Below, one piece after another: positions 10,292 to 21,332 of a stretch of 64,000 nucleotides of DNA (its first letter is position 1; the number at the start of each line of letters is the position of its first letter). The notes below the pieces were generated by a model. It searched no databases. It worked only from the letters and a program-made list of their open reading frames with translations, and was not told the origin of the DNA. This DNA is from Gordius sp. MW1. Taxonomy: Eukaryota > Nematomorpha > Gordioida > Gordea > Gordiidae. A program made the position numbers and the translations under genes. The stretch is from NCBI GenBank assembly GCA_964036665.1, contig OZ038527.1, positions 1,488,001 to 1,552,000 of the forward strand. The letters run 5' to 3'.

Positions 10292-12235
10292 AAGGATTAA
10301 TCCCAAAATTCGTAAGGCAAGTGAATTTTTCATTTTATAATTTTAATAAATTATTAACGTTAAAATAAGCATTAAACGATCTATATTATGTGACATCATG
10401 AAGCCTGTTTGTTGCTTATTCAAATATATAAAGCGCAAAGTGTTTTAAAACGTTTTTCCGATTTAAACTTTATTTGAATTCTACCTACAATTTAATTAAT
10501 TATTGTGAAGTTCAGTCCTTCAAACTTGCCAGAGGCCTAGCCCCTAAACTCTATCAGTGTTTTGTGCAATTAACCGAAATTAATTAAATTTACAATGCAA
10601 TTCTTGAACAGAACACGACAGGGTGCGTCAGTTTTCCTTGGGGGGGGGGGGCAGGAGTTGATAAAAGATGCTGAGTTTTTTTAAGGAAAATGTTAAAGAT
10701 AGAGAACTGCAATGTCACTTTTTTACCACCCGACCCGAAAGCTTTTAAAATTTTAAACCCGAACTTAATCCGGACATTTCAAAATTTTCAATTCGGGTTA
10801 CCCGTGCAATTCTCTACTTAAAGATAAGATGGCATGCATCCCTGTACTTCATATAGTTTCTTTTTCTCATAAATAATATATATATGCATTATTAACTTAA
10901 TACTATCTACGACGTTCCAAGTATGTGTGCAAAAAGTGGAAGGTGTCAGATCGGAAATTGGCTGTAAAAATCTACTTCATCATGAGAGTTCTCAGCAAAC
11001 CTTTATAACAGAAAGCTGTACCCTAGAGCTTTTAAGTTACATGAAACTAGTTTCTGAAAATAGTTCCTTTTCTTCAGAGGAACTGTATGTAACTGTAGTT
11101 AGTTGTTACAATAATTCAGTAATTATTAAACTAAAGTTACAGATACTTTTTATAAAATTCAAAATTCATTGGTTAAATAAAAAATAATATATTTACACGT
11201 CTAGTTTGTGTTTATCTCTTTATAATTAAATTTCCTTCGCGGATTAATTTGAATACTCAACTACTATTTCGAATAGAAAACTGATCCTATTAGAAAATTA
11301 CATCTATCTTTTTCAAAGTCGCAAAGGATCCAAAAGTGCATTTACAATCTTATATTAATTCTGTACTGATGGGTCTAAATCTAAATATATGATAACTTTC
11401 ATAAATTGAAAACTTTCAATTGCTATGCAATTTATGGGCTCGCGTCCCGTCCGTCCGAACTTGTAATTTTTCAATAATTGCGGGAAACGTATACTGGTTT
11501 TTAATATCTGTGGACTTATGTATTGTGCTTTCGCAAAGACTAGCTTATGACCGCTATTTTGATTTCTTCGACCTCGCCCAAGCCCAAATTCCATCATAGT
11601 TTTTGTGCCAATTAATTATTTCCTTTATAAATTTTCTTTGGACAACTTGTCTAGGTTGTTGCTTTATATCGGAGAAATGCGGAACTGGCATAATAATTCC
11701 TTGCCAATTTTAGCTGAACTTTTCTTACATATACTTTATTTGAGCCCGGCCAAAGGCCAAAATCCATTTTTAATTTTGTGCCTGCAGGTTTTGACATTTA
11801 TAATATCTTAGCTTCAAACAAACATTTTCCCTGAAAATAATAAATATTTTTGGCTGAAAATAAATGATGATCGATCCTCGGTCAAAAATATTGTCCTTTT
11901 CTAATCTCACTTGATTCTTAAATTTTTGTGCTTTGTTAATGTGGACGGCTAACATTTAGGCCAAAAATGTATATATTTCTCTGACCCCCTGCTTAGAGAT
12001 TGACCATTGCCCCCTCCTCCCACTTGGCACCCCCCCCCCCCCCTGTTACCCCACCCTAGAGCCCTGCATAAGTGACCCAAAACCCGACCTCGGGCCGGGT
12101 TCGGGTTGAAAATATTTAAACTTAGGTCGGGTTGAAGGTTATGAATCTTATTTTGCATATTAGATATTAGAGACCTGCAACGAGCCTGTTTAGGTCAATC
12201 GACCCGCCCGTCATAAAAAATTTTAAGCAAAATTG
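10292..12235. repeat. Segmental duplication, copy 1 (pairs with 30562-34292)
   Basis: Nearly the whole stretch recurs at 30562-31407 plus 33172-34290. The second copy differs by carrying a 1.77-kb insertion at 31405-33171, whose empty site is here at about 11136-11139 (aaactaaa|gttacag). It includes a 117-bp MITE (10700-10816), poly-G and poly-C runs, a GCTATGCAATTTATGGGC motif (about 11422), and a CCCGACC-rich fragment (12085-12150). Open frames such as 10927-11187 and 11605-11811 lack recognisable domains, and I do not call them genes. Confidence 0.7.
10700..10816. mobile_element. 117-bp TAGAG-CTGCA hAT MITE
   Basis: Starts TAGAGAACTGCA and ends TGCAATTCTCTA, flanked by gttaaaga and cttaaaga (7 of 8 identical). 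The interior is reduced to CCCGACCCGAAAGC and GGGTTACCCG blocks as in the 1.2-kb element at 1539-2763, so it is a deletion derivative. The paralogous copy in the duplicated segment is at 30973-31089. Confidence 0.7.
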
Positions 12236-12869
12236 TTATTTACGAACGGTTATACATGTTGCTTTTCCTTCTGAACTAGCTTCAATTGGTATGTAACAAA
12301 GCAATCTTCCATCACATAATCTGTAAGCTGGGCCTTTACAATCTTTGCCCAAAACCTATTAAAATTAAATTTAGTTTTGAATCAATAAAACTTAAGATAA
12401 AATAAGGAATTTTAATTATAGTGAATCTAAGGAAAATCGGTTAAGGTGGTATAGGCTTATACTTCGGGAGACGAATAATTTAAATTTAAAAGTACTGACA
12501 TGGAGGTACCAGGGAAGAGTGGAAGAAGACGACCTCGTGTCACGTGGAAAAGGCAAGTCGACACAGTTATGAAAATTAAGTAAATTAATCAAGGACAAGG
12601 CACTCGATAAAGTTGGAAAAATTCAGCAAAACAAACCCCACAGCTGTGAGAGAACAAATACTTAATAACGAAGAGGAAGTGATCTTTTGGTGGAAATCAC
12701 ATAGGATTGAGAGCAATAAACGATAAATGATATGTTTTATTTTGATACCATTCCACAAACTTGACAACACCCGCAACCATCCAGCACTAGGCCTCCTTTA
12801 CAATCTGTAGGTGGAGCTTTAGTGCAATTTGGACTTTGCCATACGCAAGGACACGATAATTTAGACACT
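12236..12869 (-). pseudogene. IGFBP-domain protein gene B (decayed)
   Basis: Two exons on the minus strand: 12749-12869 (SCPCVW, CTKAPPTDC, LDGCGCCQVCGM then a GT donor) and 12355-12236 (VLGKDCKGPAYRLC, then RLLCYIPIEASSEGKATC, stop). The second exon lacks the splice donor kept at the same place in sister copy E, because sequence around the donor is deleted, and no third exon is found nearby. The 380-nt intron contains a non-LTR tail (about 12420-12640) that is also present at the same place in copy E, so that insertion predates the B/E duplication. It is probably non-functional, or encodes a truncated product. Confidence 0.65.
12420..12640 (+). mobile_element. Non-LTR retrotransposon 3' tail (RTE-like)
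   Basis: The plus strand reads as a worn version of the C-terminal end seen in many non-LTR ORFs: RWYRLI, ETNN, VLTWRYQGR, then a basic DDL/RGKGK stretch. The same tail occurs at 17030-17270, 34480-34560 continuing at 35808-35990, and 47145-47390, in different states of decay. This copy is free of the hAT element that interrupts the 34.5-kb copy, so it serves as its empty site. Confidence 0.6.
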
Positions 12870-13789
12870 CTATAATAAATCATTATAAATTATGAAATAT
12901 GAACTTATACATAAATGAAGAAAAAATTCTTTATTAGGCAAAATTTTCAATTTAGAATAAATTGAGTGCTTTAGTTTTCTAACATTTTTAGTGTTTCCAT
13001 CTCGCCTCGTCTCGGTCTCGAAAGCAAAATCTCGTCTCGTCTCGGGTGCGATTATTAAAATCTCTATCTCGTCTCGGCCTAAAAATCTCGATCTCGTCTC
13101 GTCGAGAATTCCGTCTCGTCTCGACTTTTTAAAAATAATTATTCCATATATATTTTTTCCTGGCTCTTATAAATTATTATATAGGATATAAATTGGTCAG
13201 AATGAAACAAGTTTTTTATCTCAAACCTTAAAACACAAGCTAGATGAGTATCTTAAGGTAGGAAGCATTAAGATAGATGTTTTATCCAACTTGACTCGAG
13301 GGTATAAAGTTGTTAATTTATAACTTTTTTCCTGGCTAAGGCTCTATAAAAGGATAAAGTCTAATAATATCATCGTATTTCAACATAGTGAACTTATTAG
13401 GATCTTATGTAATAACGTTAAAAAAATGACAAAAATGCGAGAATAAACTTTAAATATTTTATCATTATTTATAACAAGTAATTATCTGGACATTGCAAAT
13501 ACAATAAAAAAGGCATTTGTGTTGTAAGAACATAAAAGTTTTGAGATCTCACGTTAATTCCACATATATAATTTAATTAAAGTTGTTAAATATATAATTT
13601 AAAGCGTGGCATCCCATTATATATAACAAAGTAATGACTAATACATTTATTATTAATTTTCGCAAAAATCAATTACGTACTAATAAAGCTTATGTTCATA
13701 TATTTTAAGTTATTGATAAATTGAAGCATTTTGCAAAATATTCAGTGAATTTGAATGCATCTGCCAAGCCTACATTTTGACGTAAAATG

Positions 13790-13990
13790 TTATGATGGGA
13801 TGGGTTGAAAATTGTTGAGGTGTGCCATGAGTTTAGGCAGAGCAAGCTCCTGATGAGTTAATCTATTACGATGTTTTAGAATAGGAGACGCCTTCAAAAA
13901 CAGTCTTTCGCCAGGCACCGAGGTCGCCGGAGTGCTCATAAAATCTCTAACCATTGCTGCTAAATTGGGATAATTATATTTGTTAATCAA
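13790..13990 (-). pseudogene. hAT dimerisation domain fragment
   Basis: 66-residue ORF: YPNLAAMVRDFMSTPATSVP, then GERLFLKASPILKHRNRL and HQELALPKLMAH. The layout (hydrophobic block, TPATSVPGERLF, then R-L and a helix) matches the hAT C-terminal dimerisation domain. A closely similar broken piece, LATSVPAERLF, is at 53607-53710 next to the same kind of TCTCG arrays, so both belong to one family. No catalytic domain is present. Confidence 0.7.
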
Positions 13991-14636
13991 CTAATTAAAT
14001 AATATATACAGTGATTTCCTAATTTTTAATGAATATGTTTGATATATAATAGATGTTAAATGCTTTAATTTTTTGAAGCATCTAGGTGGGCTGAAAAAAA
14101 GTTTTTAGGCAGTTTAATGCCTTATTAACTTGAGTAGGGTAAATTTTATAGTAATCCTTATGATGGTAACGTTTAAGATGTGGTTGAAGACCTGACCTAT
14201 TGCTATCAGTCATTTTCTTACTGCTTTAAAGCACAATTTACACTTTCCCATTTTATTTGATTTATCCTTGGATACTGTAAAATATTTGAGTAGCTTGCCC
14301 TTTTTTCAGTTGGATGAGGAACTTGTTGCGCATAAACTCATTATAGGTCTGAAATTTTTATAATATAAAATAATGCTGTACAAATAAGTAATACATACAA
14401 AATTATTGTTCATATACCCTAAGGGCCATTAATACTATATTGTCTATTGAATAAGATTATATTACAAATTTGAAATTGGCGCGAAGCGGATAATTAGGTG
14501 CGTAAATAATTTAATATCAAAAGTTTTAAAATTCTATTCATTTGCATTTAATATTTTAAATGTAAATCTCATAAAATAAATATATTTAATTAGCTAAATT
14601 AAGTTTCAATAGTTAAAAATAATTTAATCCTTTTAA

Positions 14637-16513
14637 TTTACTCGGGCCTTCGGCCCTCGTGGGAAGGGGGAGAAGGGAAGGGAAGGGAAGAGGGGAAGGG
14701 AAGGGGGGACGACTCATCTGTACTTCGTATAAATGTATCATATTTGCTATGCAATTTATGGGCGAGAAAGATGGGAAGGGGCGAGAATGCCTATAGGGGG
14801 TATTAAATGCCTAATGATTAATTAATTATTTATACAAATTTTCCATTATAGGCAAAATGTAATAAAGGCAAAATGTAATATAGGCAAGGGTTAGGGTTAG
14901 ATTTAGTGTTTGCATCTAGTTGCGTATTACATTAGTTTTTATGGCCTTTAGTGATTATGGGTCTAACAAACATTATATCATAAAACAACACAATGTTAAG
15001 AATTTGCAGAATTGTTGGGAGAAATTTTTTGTTGAATTTGAACAATTTTTAATTAAAAAAATCAAAAATTTGGCCAATGGTCACTTTTTCTCTATAGGTC
15101 AGTACCAACAGATACTCTATAAGTCAATGATAGCCAAAAAAACGGAAAAAAATATTTTGATGCTCACTTTGGCCAATGGTCATTTTTTTCCATTGGTCAG
15201 CAGCCAGCACACGATAAAAGTGGATATAAATTCACAAGAGTAAAAAAAACGAAAAAAAAATTTTCGAATCACATTTTGGCCAATGGTCATTTTTTTCCAT
15301 TGGTCAGCAGCCAGGACACAATAAAAGTGGATATAAATTCATAATAGTCAAAAAAAACGAAAAAAAAGTTTTCGAATCACATTTTGGCCAATGGTCATTT
15401 TATTCCATTGGTCAGCAGCCAGCGGACGGCCAAAAAGTGATAATAGCAATGGTAGGAACAGGAACAATCATAATAGTCAAAAAAAACGAAAAAATATTTT
15501 CGATTCACATTTTGGCCAATGGTCATTTTTTCCATCGGTCAGGAGCCAGCGGACGGCCAAAAAGTCATTAGCAATGGTAGTAACAGGAACAATCATAATA
15601 GTCAAAAAAAACGAAAAAATAAACTCGGATTCACATTTTGGCCAATGGTCATTTTTTTCATTGGTCAGCAGCCAACGGACGGCCAAAAAGTCTTATTATC
15701 AATGATAGTAACAAGAACAATCATAAAAGTCTAACCCAAAAACTAGTTAAATTGCATAGCAATTAAAAGTAAACAACTTTTATTTATGTTTATTATATAA
15801 CATTTCAGCGGACGGCCAAAAAGTCATAATAGCAATGGTAGAAACAGGAACAATCATAATAGTCAAAAAAAACGAAAAAAATAATTTCGATTCACATTTT
15901 GGCCAATGGTCATTTTTTTCATTGGTCAGCAGCCAGCGGACGGCTAAAAATTCTTATTATCAATGATAGTAACAAGAACAATCATAAGAGTCAAAAAAAA
16001 CTCCGGGATTCCAACCCCAAAACTAGTTAAATTGCATAGCAATTAAAAAGTAAACAACTTTTATTTATGTTTATTATATAACTAGTTAAATTGCATAGCA
16101 TTAAAAGTAAACAACTTTTATCTATGTTTATTATATAACAAAAACTAGTTAAATTGCATAGCAATTAAAAGTAAACAACTTTTATTTATGTTTATTATAT
16201 AACTAGTTAAATTGCATAGCATTAAAAGTAAACAACTTTTATCTATGTTTATTATATAATAGATAATTTAACAAATCTTATATATAACACACCGAGGGAG
16301 ATAGAGATGAGGGGTGGGGCACCTCTTATGCATTAATTTAAAAAATAACACAGCGAGGGAGATAGAGATGAGGGGTGGGGCACCTCTTTCTCATGCATTA
16401 ATTTAAAAAAGCAATAACCTAATATACCCAATGCAAATAGATAGGGAGGACAACGGACGGACAACGGACAACCAAAAACGAGCCCATAAATTGCATAGCA
16501 ATTAAAAATCAAA
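14637..16513. mobile_element. Hairpin-ended element with CCAAT-box repeats, copy 1
   Basis: One end is CTCGGGCCTTCGGCCCTCG (stem GGGCC, loop TTC) and the other is AAATTGCATAGCAATTAAAA (stem AATTGC, 3-nt loop). The interior has a purine-rich GGGAAGGG tract, about seven units of roughly 110-130 bp each holding GGCCAATGG...CCATTGGTC, and AT-rich direct repeats containing ACTAGTTAAATTGCATAGC. No protein domain is visible in its short ORFs. Copy 2 at 31405-33171 has a visible empty site. No TSD longer than 3-4 bp can be claimed. It resembles non-autonomous Helitron-like elements but lacks clear TC/CTRR ends. Confidence 0.65.
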
Positions 16514-16734
16514 GCCGAGATCTCGCTGATAAAATCTCGTCTCGTCTCGAGGTAATTTTCGTCTCGATCTCGACTCAATTTTTCCAATTCTCGTCTCTTC
16601 TCGGTTTTTCGAGACGACGAGACCGAGATTTTTCTCTGTTTTTCCGCATCACTACACCCCATCGCTAGATGACCATCTAAAGTAATCAAAAGTAGACATG
16701 TTTACATACCTCTGTTCAATGCTACAACAAGAGG

Positions 16735-17270
16735 GAGGTTGCGCAACTGAAGTCAATGCCCGGATCCAAAAAGGATGACTTAAATGTAATAGTATATCCG
16801 GTGCGTGCGACAGATGTGAATATGGTTGAAGGGCAAAGCTTACAAATCATCATGAGACAGGTGTTATCTATCGAAATGAAAGACATTAATCTTACGAAAT
16901 AAAAGCTATCACAAGCCACAGAGATGGGAATAATACGGTGGAGCTTGGGGTATGGTATACTTAGCTCAACCTGACGAATGACTCTCTCAGACAAAATGGG
17001 TATTCAACCTATGGCAAACTTGATGAACGAAACGGCTAGGGTGGTATAGGCATATACTAAAAAGGGAACCGAATGGTGCGTGCCAACCGAAAAGTACTGG
17101 ACATTGAGGTTTTGGTAAGGAGAAGAAAAAGACGACTTCGTGCCACGTGGAAAGGGCAAGTAGACAAATTTATGAAAACTAATAAAATTACTCAAGACAT
17201 GGCCTTTACCCGATCAATATGGAAGAAACTCATACAATCCCCACGACTATGAGACCAAATACTTGATAAA
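16735..17270 (+). mobile_element. Non-LTR retrotransposon C-terminal remnant
   Basis: Broken plus-strand frames read as EVNARIQK, LKCNSI, then further down IWKKLIQSP. The order and motifs match the region downstream of the RT in RTE-like ORFs (V-ARI-KAW-K---L). The end overlaps the same 3' tail seen at 12420-12640. Multiple frame changes show it is dead. Confidence 0.55.
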
Positions 17271-17764
17271 GAAGAAGATATATCAATAAATTGATTTCCT
17301 AAATAATTGGTTTTGGCAAGCAGTGACTTATATCGTTTCTTACTAAAATTCCTTGTAGTGGTCGTGACGTAATGTAGATAAGAATTGCATAGCAATTAGA
17401 ATAAAAAATAAGATTATACAGTGTTTTTGTAAATGTTTCGAAAACTCAAAATGGCTAATTTATTCTCATATATATATCTCCTTAATTTTTATTTAAGTCG
17501 TTGGTAAATATTTTACATGATCGGATATGTATGAAAGGTATATTATCTTACCAATTATTCCTTATAAATTCACAAAAAGTTGCATAGTAAATTTCGTTAA
17601 GCGAAAAAAATTGAGACTACATAGGCTAAAAATTTCATAAACACCAAAAATACCAATAGAAATTCAAAATAATTTATTTCTAAACAAAAATAACTGAAAA
17701 TTTTATTTATTCTGTATAAAACACTAGATAAATTGAATAGTTCTAACAAAGCCCCTGGATGATT
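17271..17764. other. AT-rich stretch without recognised gene
   Basis: It contains one GAATTGCATAGCAATTAG hairpin motif near 17383 of the kind found at ends of the CCAAT-repeat element. Nothing else was recognised. Confidence 0.5.
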
Positions 17765-18007
17765 GGGTTCCCTCGCATAATCCCAAAAACACAGAATCCC
17801 GAATTTCGAAACTACGTTTTTCCGCCAATTTCAACATATGGGAAATTTGGAAAACTCTTTAACTATTGCAAATCAAGATAACAAAGAGAATGTAAGTAAG
17901 CTTTATTATGCAAGTATACACATATTGTTATAGGTTTTAAAAAATCTAATAGAAAAAATGATATAGTCACTTTCAAAACATTTGACTATATCAAGATCAG
18001 AGCAGGT

Positions 18008-18132
18008 AAGATGGGACATGTATACTTTAAGTGCAGGCACTACAGTATATGTAAATGCCCAGGAAGAGCTGTCCTTAGATATAATAATTTTATGATAACA
18101 TCAGAACATTCCCAAAATTGTATACACAAAGT
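18008..18132 (+). pseudogene. FLYWCH-type zinc finger fragment
   Basis: The frame reads KMGHVYFKCRHYSICKCPGR, then AVLRY, MITSEHSQNCIHK. The spacing C-x-x-x-x-x-C...H-x-x-x-x-x-H resembles the end of a FLYWCH domain (W/Y-x-C...C-x-A/G-R...H-x-H). The N-terminal half of the domain is lost or degraded. Such fingers are the DNA-binding part of some MULE transposases. Confidence 0.5.
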
Positions 18133-18462
18133 AAGAATCTTAAAAGTTTTTTAATACAAATTTAGCTTTGAATGAAAAAACAACAAGTGTTATGGTTATA
18201 GAAAATATCTCTACACCCATAGAAAAACAAGAAAGTAGGATATGTCTATAATCTTGTGAGATTTTTTTAAGATTCTAGTCAAGGTGCAATTACATTAAAC
18301 TCAGTGGATGATTACCAAGTAATGTCACATGATTGATTATCATAGACATTAACTGTTAGTTACTATTAACAATTAAATTTATTGTAAATAGATTCTAACA
18401 ATAATGCCCTAAATGTTATGGAACCTTTTAAGGTTGCTATTTCCATTTTTCACAAGCAATAA

Positions 18463-18822
18463 TTGGAAAATCTAAGAAATTGGTTCTTACTAGAGACTGT
18501 ATTAAAGATCAAACCCCTAACCCTAATAACGGCCATAACCACCAACAACCACTTGGAAGGTTATCACAGTGCCTTAAAAAAGATAGTGAAACAACCACAT
18601 CCTAATATCTATAGTTTTATACAAATAATAAAGGAATATCAGAGGAATACTGAAACAAAAATAATACAAATCAACAATGGAAATATATTGTTTAAAGTTA
18701 AAAGGAAAATGGAAACAAAGGCTAAAAAAGTGATACGCCTACAAACTCTTTATAAAAATAATGAAATCGATTGTTATGAATTTTTAGATACTATATGTAA
18801 TTATATAAAAAATGAACAATAA
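18463..18822 (+). pseudogene. MULE-like transposase C-terminal fragment
   Basis: 119-residue ORF with TNNHLEGYHSALKKIVKQPH, then PNIYSFIQIIKEYQRNTE. The signature TNN-x-EG-x-H-x-x-L...HPN-IY-FI-x-x-(K/L)-x-x-Q is the conserved tail of MULE/FLYWCH transposases. The DDE catalytic part should precede it, and about 330 bp of unrelated or deleted sequence lies between this and the zinc finger piece. It is therefore inactive. Confidence 0.6.
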
Positions 18823-19167
18823 AACATGTAATAAAAGCAATAAGATTAGTACTAGCAACAATTGAATTGATATATTTTTGCAAGGCTCTGTATAATGTTC
18901 AACATGTAAAAAATTCACAATTTCGGATAAGAAAAAATATATCATTTTTAAAATAATGATTCCAACAACTTCAATTAATGATTTCATATTTTTTAATCTT
19001 AAAATAATTTATTTTCCTTAGTTAATGTGTAGCATATTAGCATCAGTTATTTCTTGAAGGGCTAACAAGTTATCAATAATTTTCTTTTAATTTAACAATT
19101 TATATGATTATTATATAAGGTTACTTGTGAGATGAATTGAAAAATATCATATGGTAATTTAAATCGT

Positions 19168-19501
19168 CAAAATACCACAGTCCAAAATACCACTGAATCT
19201 CACGTTTGACGAATCTCAAATCAAATTACTCATTGCGCAAGCGCATAATTTCCATTTTTATAATGTGTATGCATTTAACAGACTAATCAGATAGCTGCGC
19301 ATTTTAATAATGCGCATGCGTATGCATCAATTATTGATGCACTATAAAACTTTAAGGCACAGGGTTAAGGTTCAGGGTAGTGTTTTAGGTCAGCGTTTTA
19401 GGTTAGGGTTAGGATTAGACGCACATCAAATTCCCTCCCCATTTGAGATTTAATTTTTCGTGATATTCAGTGTGGCATTTTGGACTGTGGCATTTTGAAC
19501 C
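19168..19501. mobile_element. Inverted-repeat MITE (CAAAATACCACAGTCC ends)
   Basis: The left arm CAAAATACCACAGTCC...CACTGAATCTCACG and right arm CGTGATATTCAGTG...GGACTGTGGCATTTTG pair over about 40 bp. The middle holds several copies of GGTTAGGGTTAG-like sequence and GCGCATGCG. TSD not resolved. Non-coding. Confidence 0.55.
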
Positions 19502-19564
19502 CAATTCATCGTAGCTATAGCCTTATCGTAGTTTCGGGATTGTGCCGGGGATATGCGGGGTTCC

Positions 19565-20523
19565 AGTTGATTGAAATTTTTACAGGTATAACCACTGATG
19601 AATTTGTGTTAAATATTTAAAAATATCTGATTGCAACAAGCAATTTAAACATTTATAAATCATCAAACAGTAAAGTATCATTTTTGAAAACATTTGAGCA
19701 TTAATAGCAAATTTTTTTGTTAAACTATCATCATGTTTTTAATAATATTTAGAACCTCTCTTTGGGTAAACCAGCATAAGCCTTTGTCACATTGAAAATT
19801 AGACAAAAGTTTAAAAGATGCTGTAAGAAATTATTATAGTCTTACTTAATTATATGAATAATAAGATATAATCCAAAAACCCATATTTAATAATATATAG
19901 AACCTCTTTTTGGGTAAACCAGCATAAGCCTTTGTCACATTGAAAATTAGACAAAAGTTTCAAAGATGCTGTAAGAAATTATTATAGTCTTACTTAATCA
20001 TATGAATAATAAGATATAATCCAAAAACCCATAAGGTAAACGAATTTTTTATTTTATACTTTATTAAATTCTAATAAATTATAAAGGTGAAATAAAATAA
20101 ACTTAAAACATTTGTATTATGTGACATAGAGCATTTATTGCTTACTCAATTATCTCAAAGGCAAATAGATTGTTTTTTAAGCGTCATTTATATATAAATT
20201 GTTGTATGTTCTTTAATTTAAAGCCTACTTTTAATTCATATTTAATATTATTTGGAATTTTTTAGATTGCAAATTTATTAATGACTTGAGATAGAGACAA
20301 GGATTGTGTAAATATCTGTATTTATTAAAAATAATTAATTAAATTATTTCAAAATATAAACATATTATTTTTTATATAAAAAATATTAAGAAAATTGATG
20401 AATTGTTACTTTATTCAAACAATAACTATTTAAAGTATGTCATGATTTATTGCTAGTAAAACATTAAATAAATTAACAAAAATATTTGGTAAGAGTAAAA
20501 CCTTGAAAGACTTTTATAAATAA
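19565..20523. repeat. AT-rich spacer with a 144-bp tandem duplication
   Basis: A block containing CCAGCATAAGCCTTTGTCAC is present twice in a row (about 19738-19880 and 19882-20030). It is a diverged version of the unit spacer seen at 6955-7040, 22290-22390, 30470-30570 and 43140-43270. No gene recognised. Confidence 0.55.
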
Positions 20524-21088
20524 TCATTGGAAATAATTCAATCTTGATTGTTTTATATTTCTTATAATAGCTAATTTTGTGTTTTCACAAAATCCGTCCC
20601 GACAATCCAGATCCCTTTGACATTTCCCATATAAAACACCACAATTTTCCCCCTCATTCTAAATTACATAAATAATAAAATTTATAATTAAAGTAAATTG
20701 TTATATTTTTTTAATTTTAATAATAAACCTTAAGTCTTTTGGCAATGCATATTCCTACTCCTCGTCCTCGATAATTTCGCATACTAACATAATTTATCAT
20801 GTTACAAAGTAATCTTTTGCCACATTTTATATTAGCATGGTCTTGAGGTTTACAATATTCACCCTCAACCTATATCATAATTAAATTTTAAAATCAAATT
20901 CTATTTATTATTTTGTTGGAAATCACAAAGTATTGAGTGCGATAAACGATAAGTTTTATTTTAATACCCTTCCACAAACTTGACAACACCCACAATCATC
21001 CAACACTAGGCCCCCTTGGCAATCTGTAGGTGGGGCGGTGTTACATTTTGGCTTATGCCTTGCGCAAGGGCACGATAATGCAGACACT
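20524..21088 (-). CDS. IGFBP-domain secreted protein gene C (only intact copy; first exon not found)
   Basis: Three minus-strand exons with GT-AG borders: 20968-21088, 20729-20869 and 20524-20658, giving 121, 141 and 135 nt, introns of 98 and 70 nt. The product reads SALSCPCAR, CNTAPPTDC, LDDCGCCQVCGR, then GEYCKPQ, GKRLLCNM, GVGICIAKRLK, then GENCGVLYGKC, ending in a stop. GCGCC-x-x-C is diagnostic of the IGFBP N-terminal domain, and the cysteine ladder is complete across all three exons. About 130 residues lie downstream of the missing signal-peptide exon. Small single-IGFBP-domain proteins of arthropods (SIBD type) are secreted into haemolymph. Role here inferred only. It is the one copy in the cluster with no disabling change in these exons. 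Confidence 0.75.
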
Positions 21089-21190
21089 CTGTAATAAATA
21101 AAATTATAAACTATAAATTTGATTATTTATGATGACCAATATAAATTACAATTCCTAAAAAACAATAATCTATAATATGTTAGTATTGCA

Positions 21191-21332
21191 TACGTTGTAA
21201 AAACGGCTGGGTTTTGTTTTTTGGTCTGTTTTTCTTAGTCGCATAAACATACGAAAGATTTTTTGGTCAAGCGATGTTTAATCGACTGAAACCAAAGGCG
21301 ACCAACAAAACCCATCCATTTTCACAACACTG
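21191..21332. mobile_element. Palindromic GTCGAC-rich hAT MITE, copy 2
   Basis: 142-bp copy flanked by perfect 8-bp gtattgca (21183-21190 and 21333-21340), which gives the exact boundaries for this family. Confidence 0.7.

Larger units (their letters stand above)
12988..16655. mobile_element. hAT element with TCTCG arrays, split by a later insertion
   Basis: The left end TAGTGTTTCC is followed by CTCGTCTCGGTCTCG repeats (12990-13120). The right end has TCTCGTCTCG and GAGACGACGAGACCGAG arrays (16520-16630) and finishes ...CATCACTA (about 16650), giving only a short TAGTG inverted terminus. No matching 8-bp TSD was found, so the boundaries are tentative. A hAT dimerisation fragment lies inside (13790-13990, minus). 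The CCAAT-repeat element 14637-16513 is inserted in it. Array remnants recur at 41160-41215, 53090-53185 and 54975-55010. Confidence 0.5.
17765..19564 (+). mobile_element. Mutator-like (MULE) element remnant
   Basis: Imperfect inverted ends of about 40-50 bp: left GGTTCCCTCGCATAATCCC...AATCCCG...AAACTACG (17767-17816), right CGTAGTTTCGGGATTGTGCC...GCGGGGTTCC (19527-19564). Inside, 18008-18132 reads as a FLYWCH-type zinc finger piece and 18463-18822 as the C-terminal part of a FLYWCH-linked MULE transposase. Long degenerate TIRs plus these domains support a Mutator-like origin. A confident 9-bp TSD was not found, only TGATTG shared on both sides. A small MITE is inserted at 19168-19501. Confidence 0.5.

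Noticed and set aside
11605..11811. Short ORF repeated at 33632-33838
   Set aside because: Similarity is due to segmental duplication. No domain, and substitutions are not biased to silent positions by eye.
14885..14905. GGGTTAGGGTTAG runs (also about 19370-19420 and 31645)
   Set aside because: Only two or three irregular units inside mobile elements, so not telomeric arrays.
15060..15950. Regular repeats with spacers resembling a CRISPR layout
   Set aside because: Repeat units and spacers are both conserved between units and the context is eukaryotic. It is a tandem array within a mobile element.
14637..16513. Call as a classical Helitron
   Set aside because: Terminal hairpins fit, but no TC start, no CTRR end and no A-T target were found, so only a Helitron-like label is kept as a possibility.
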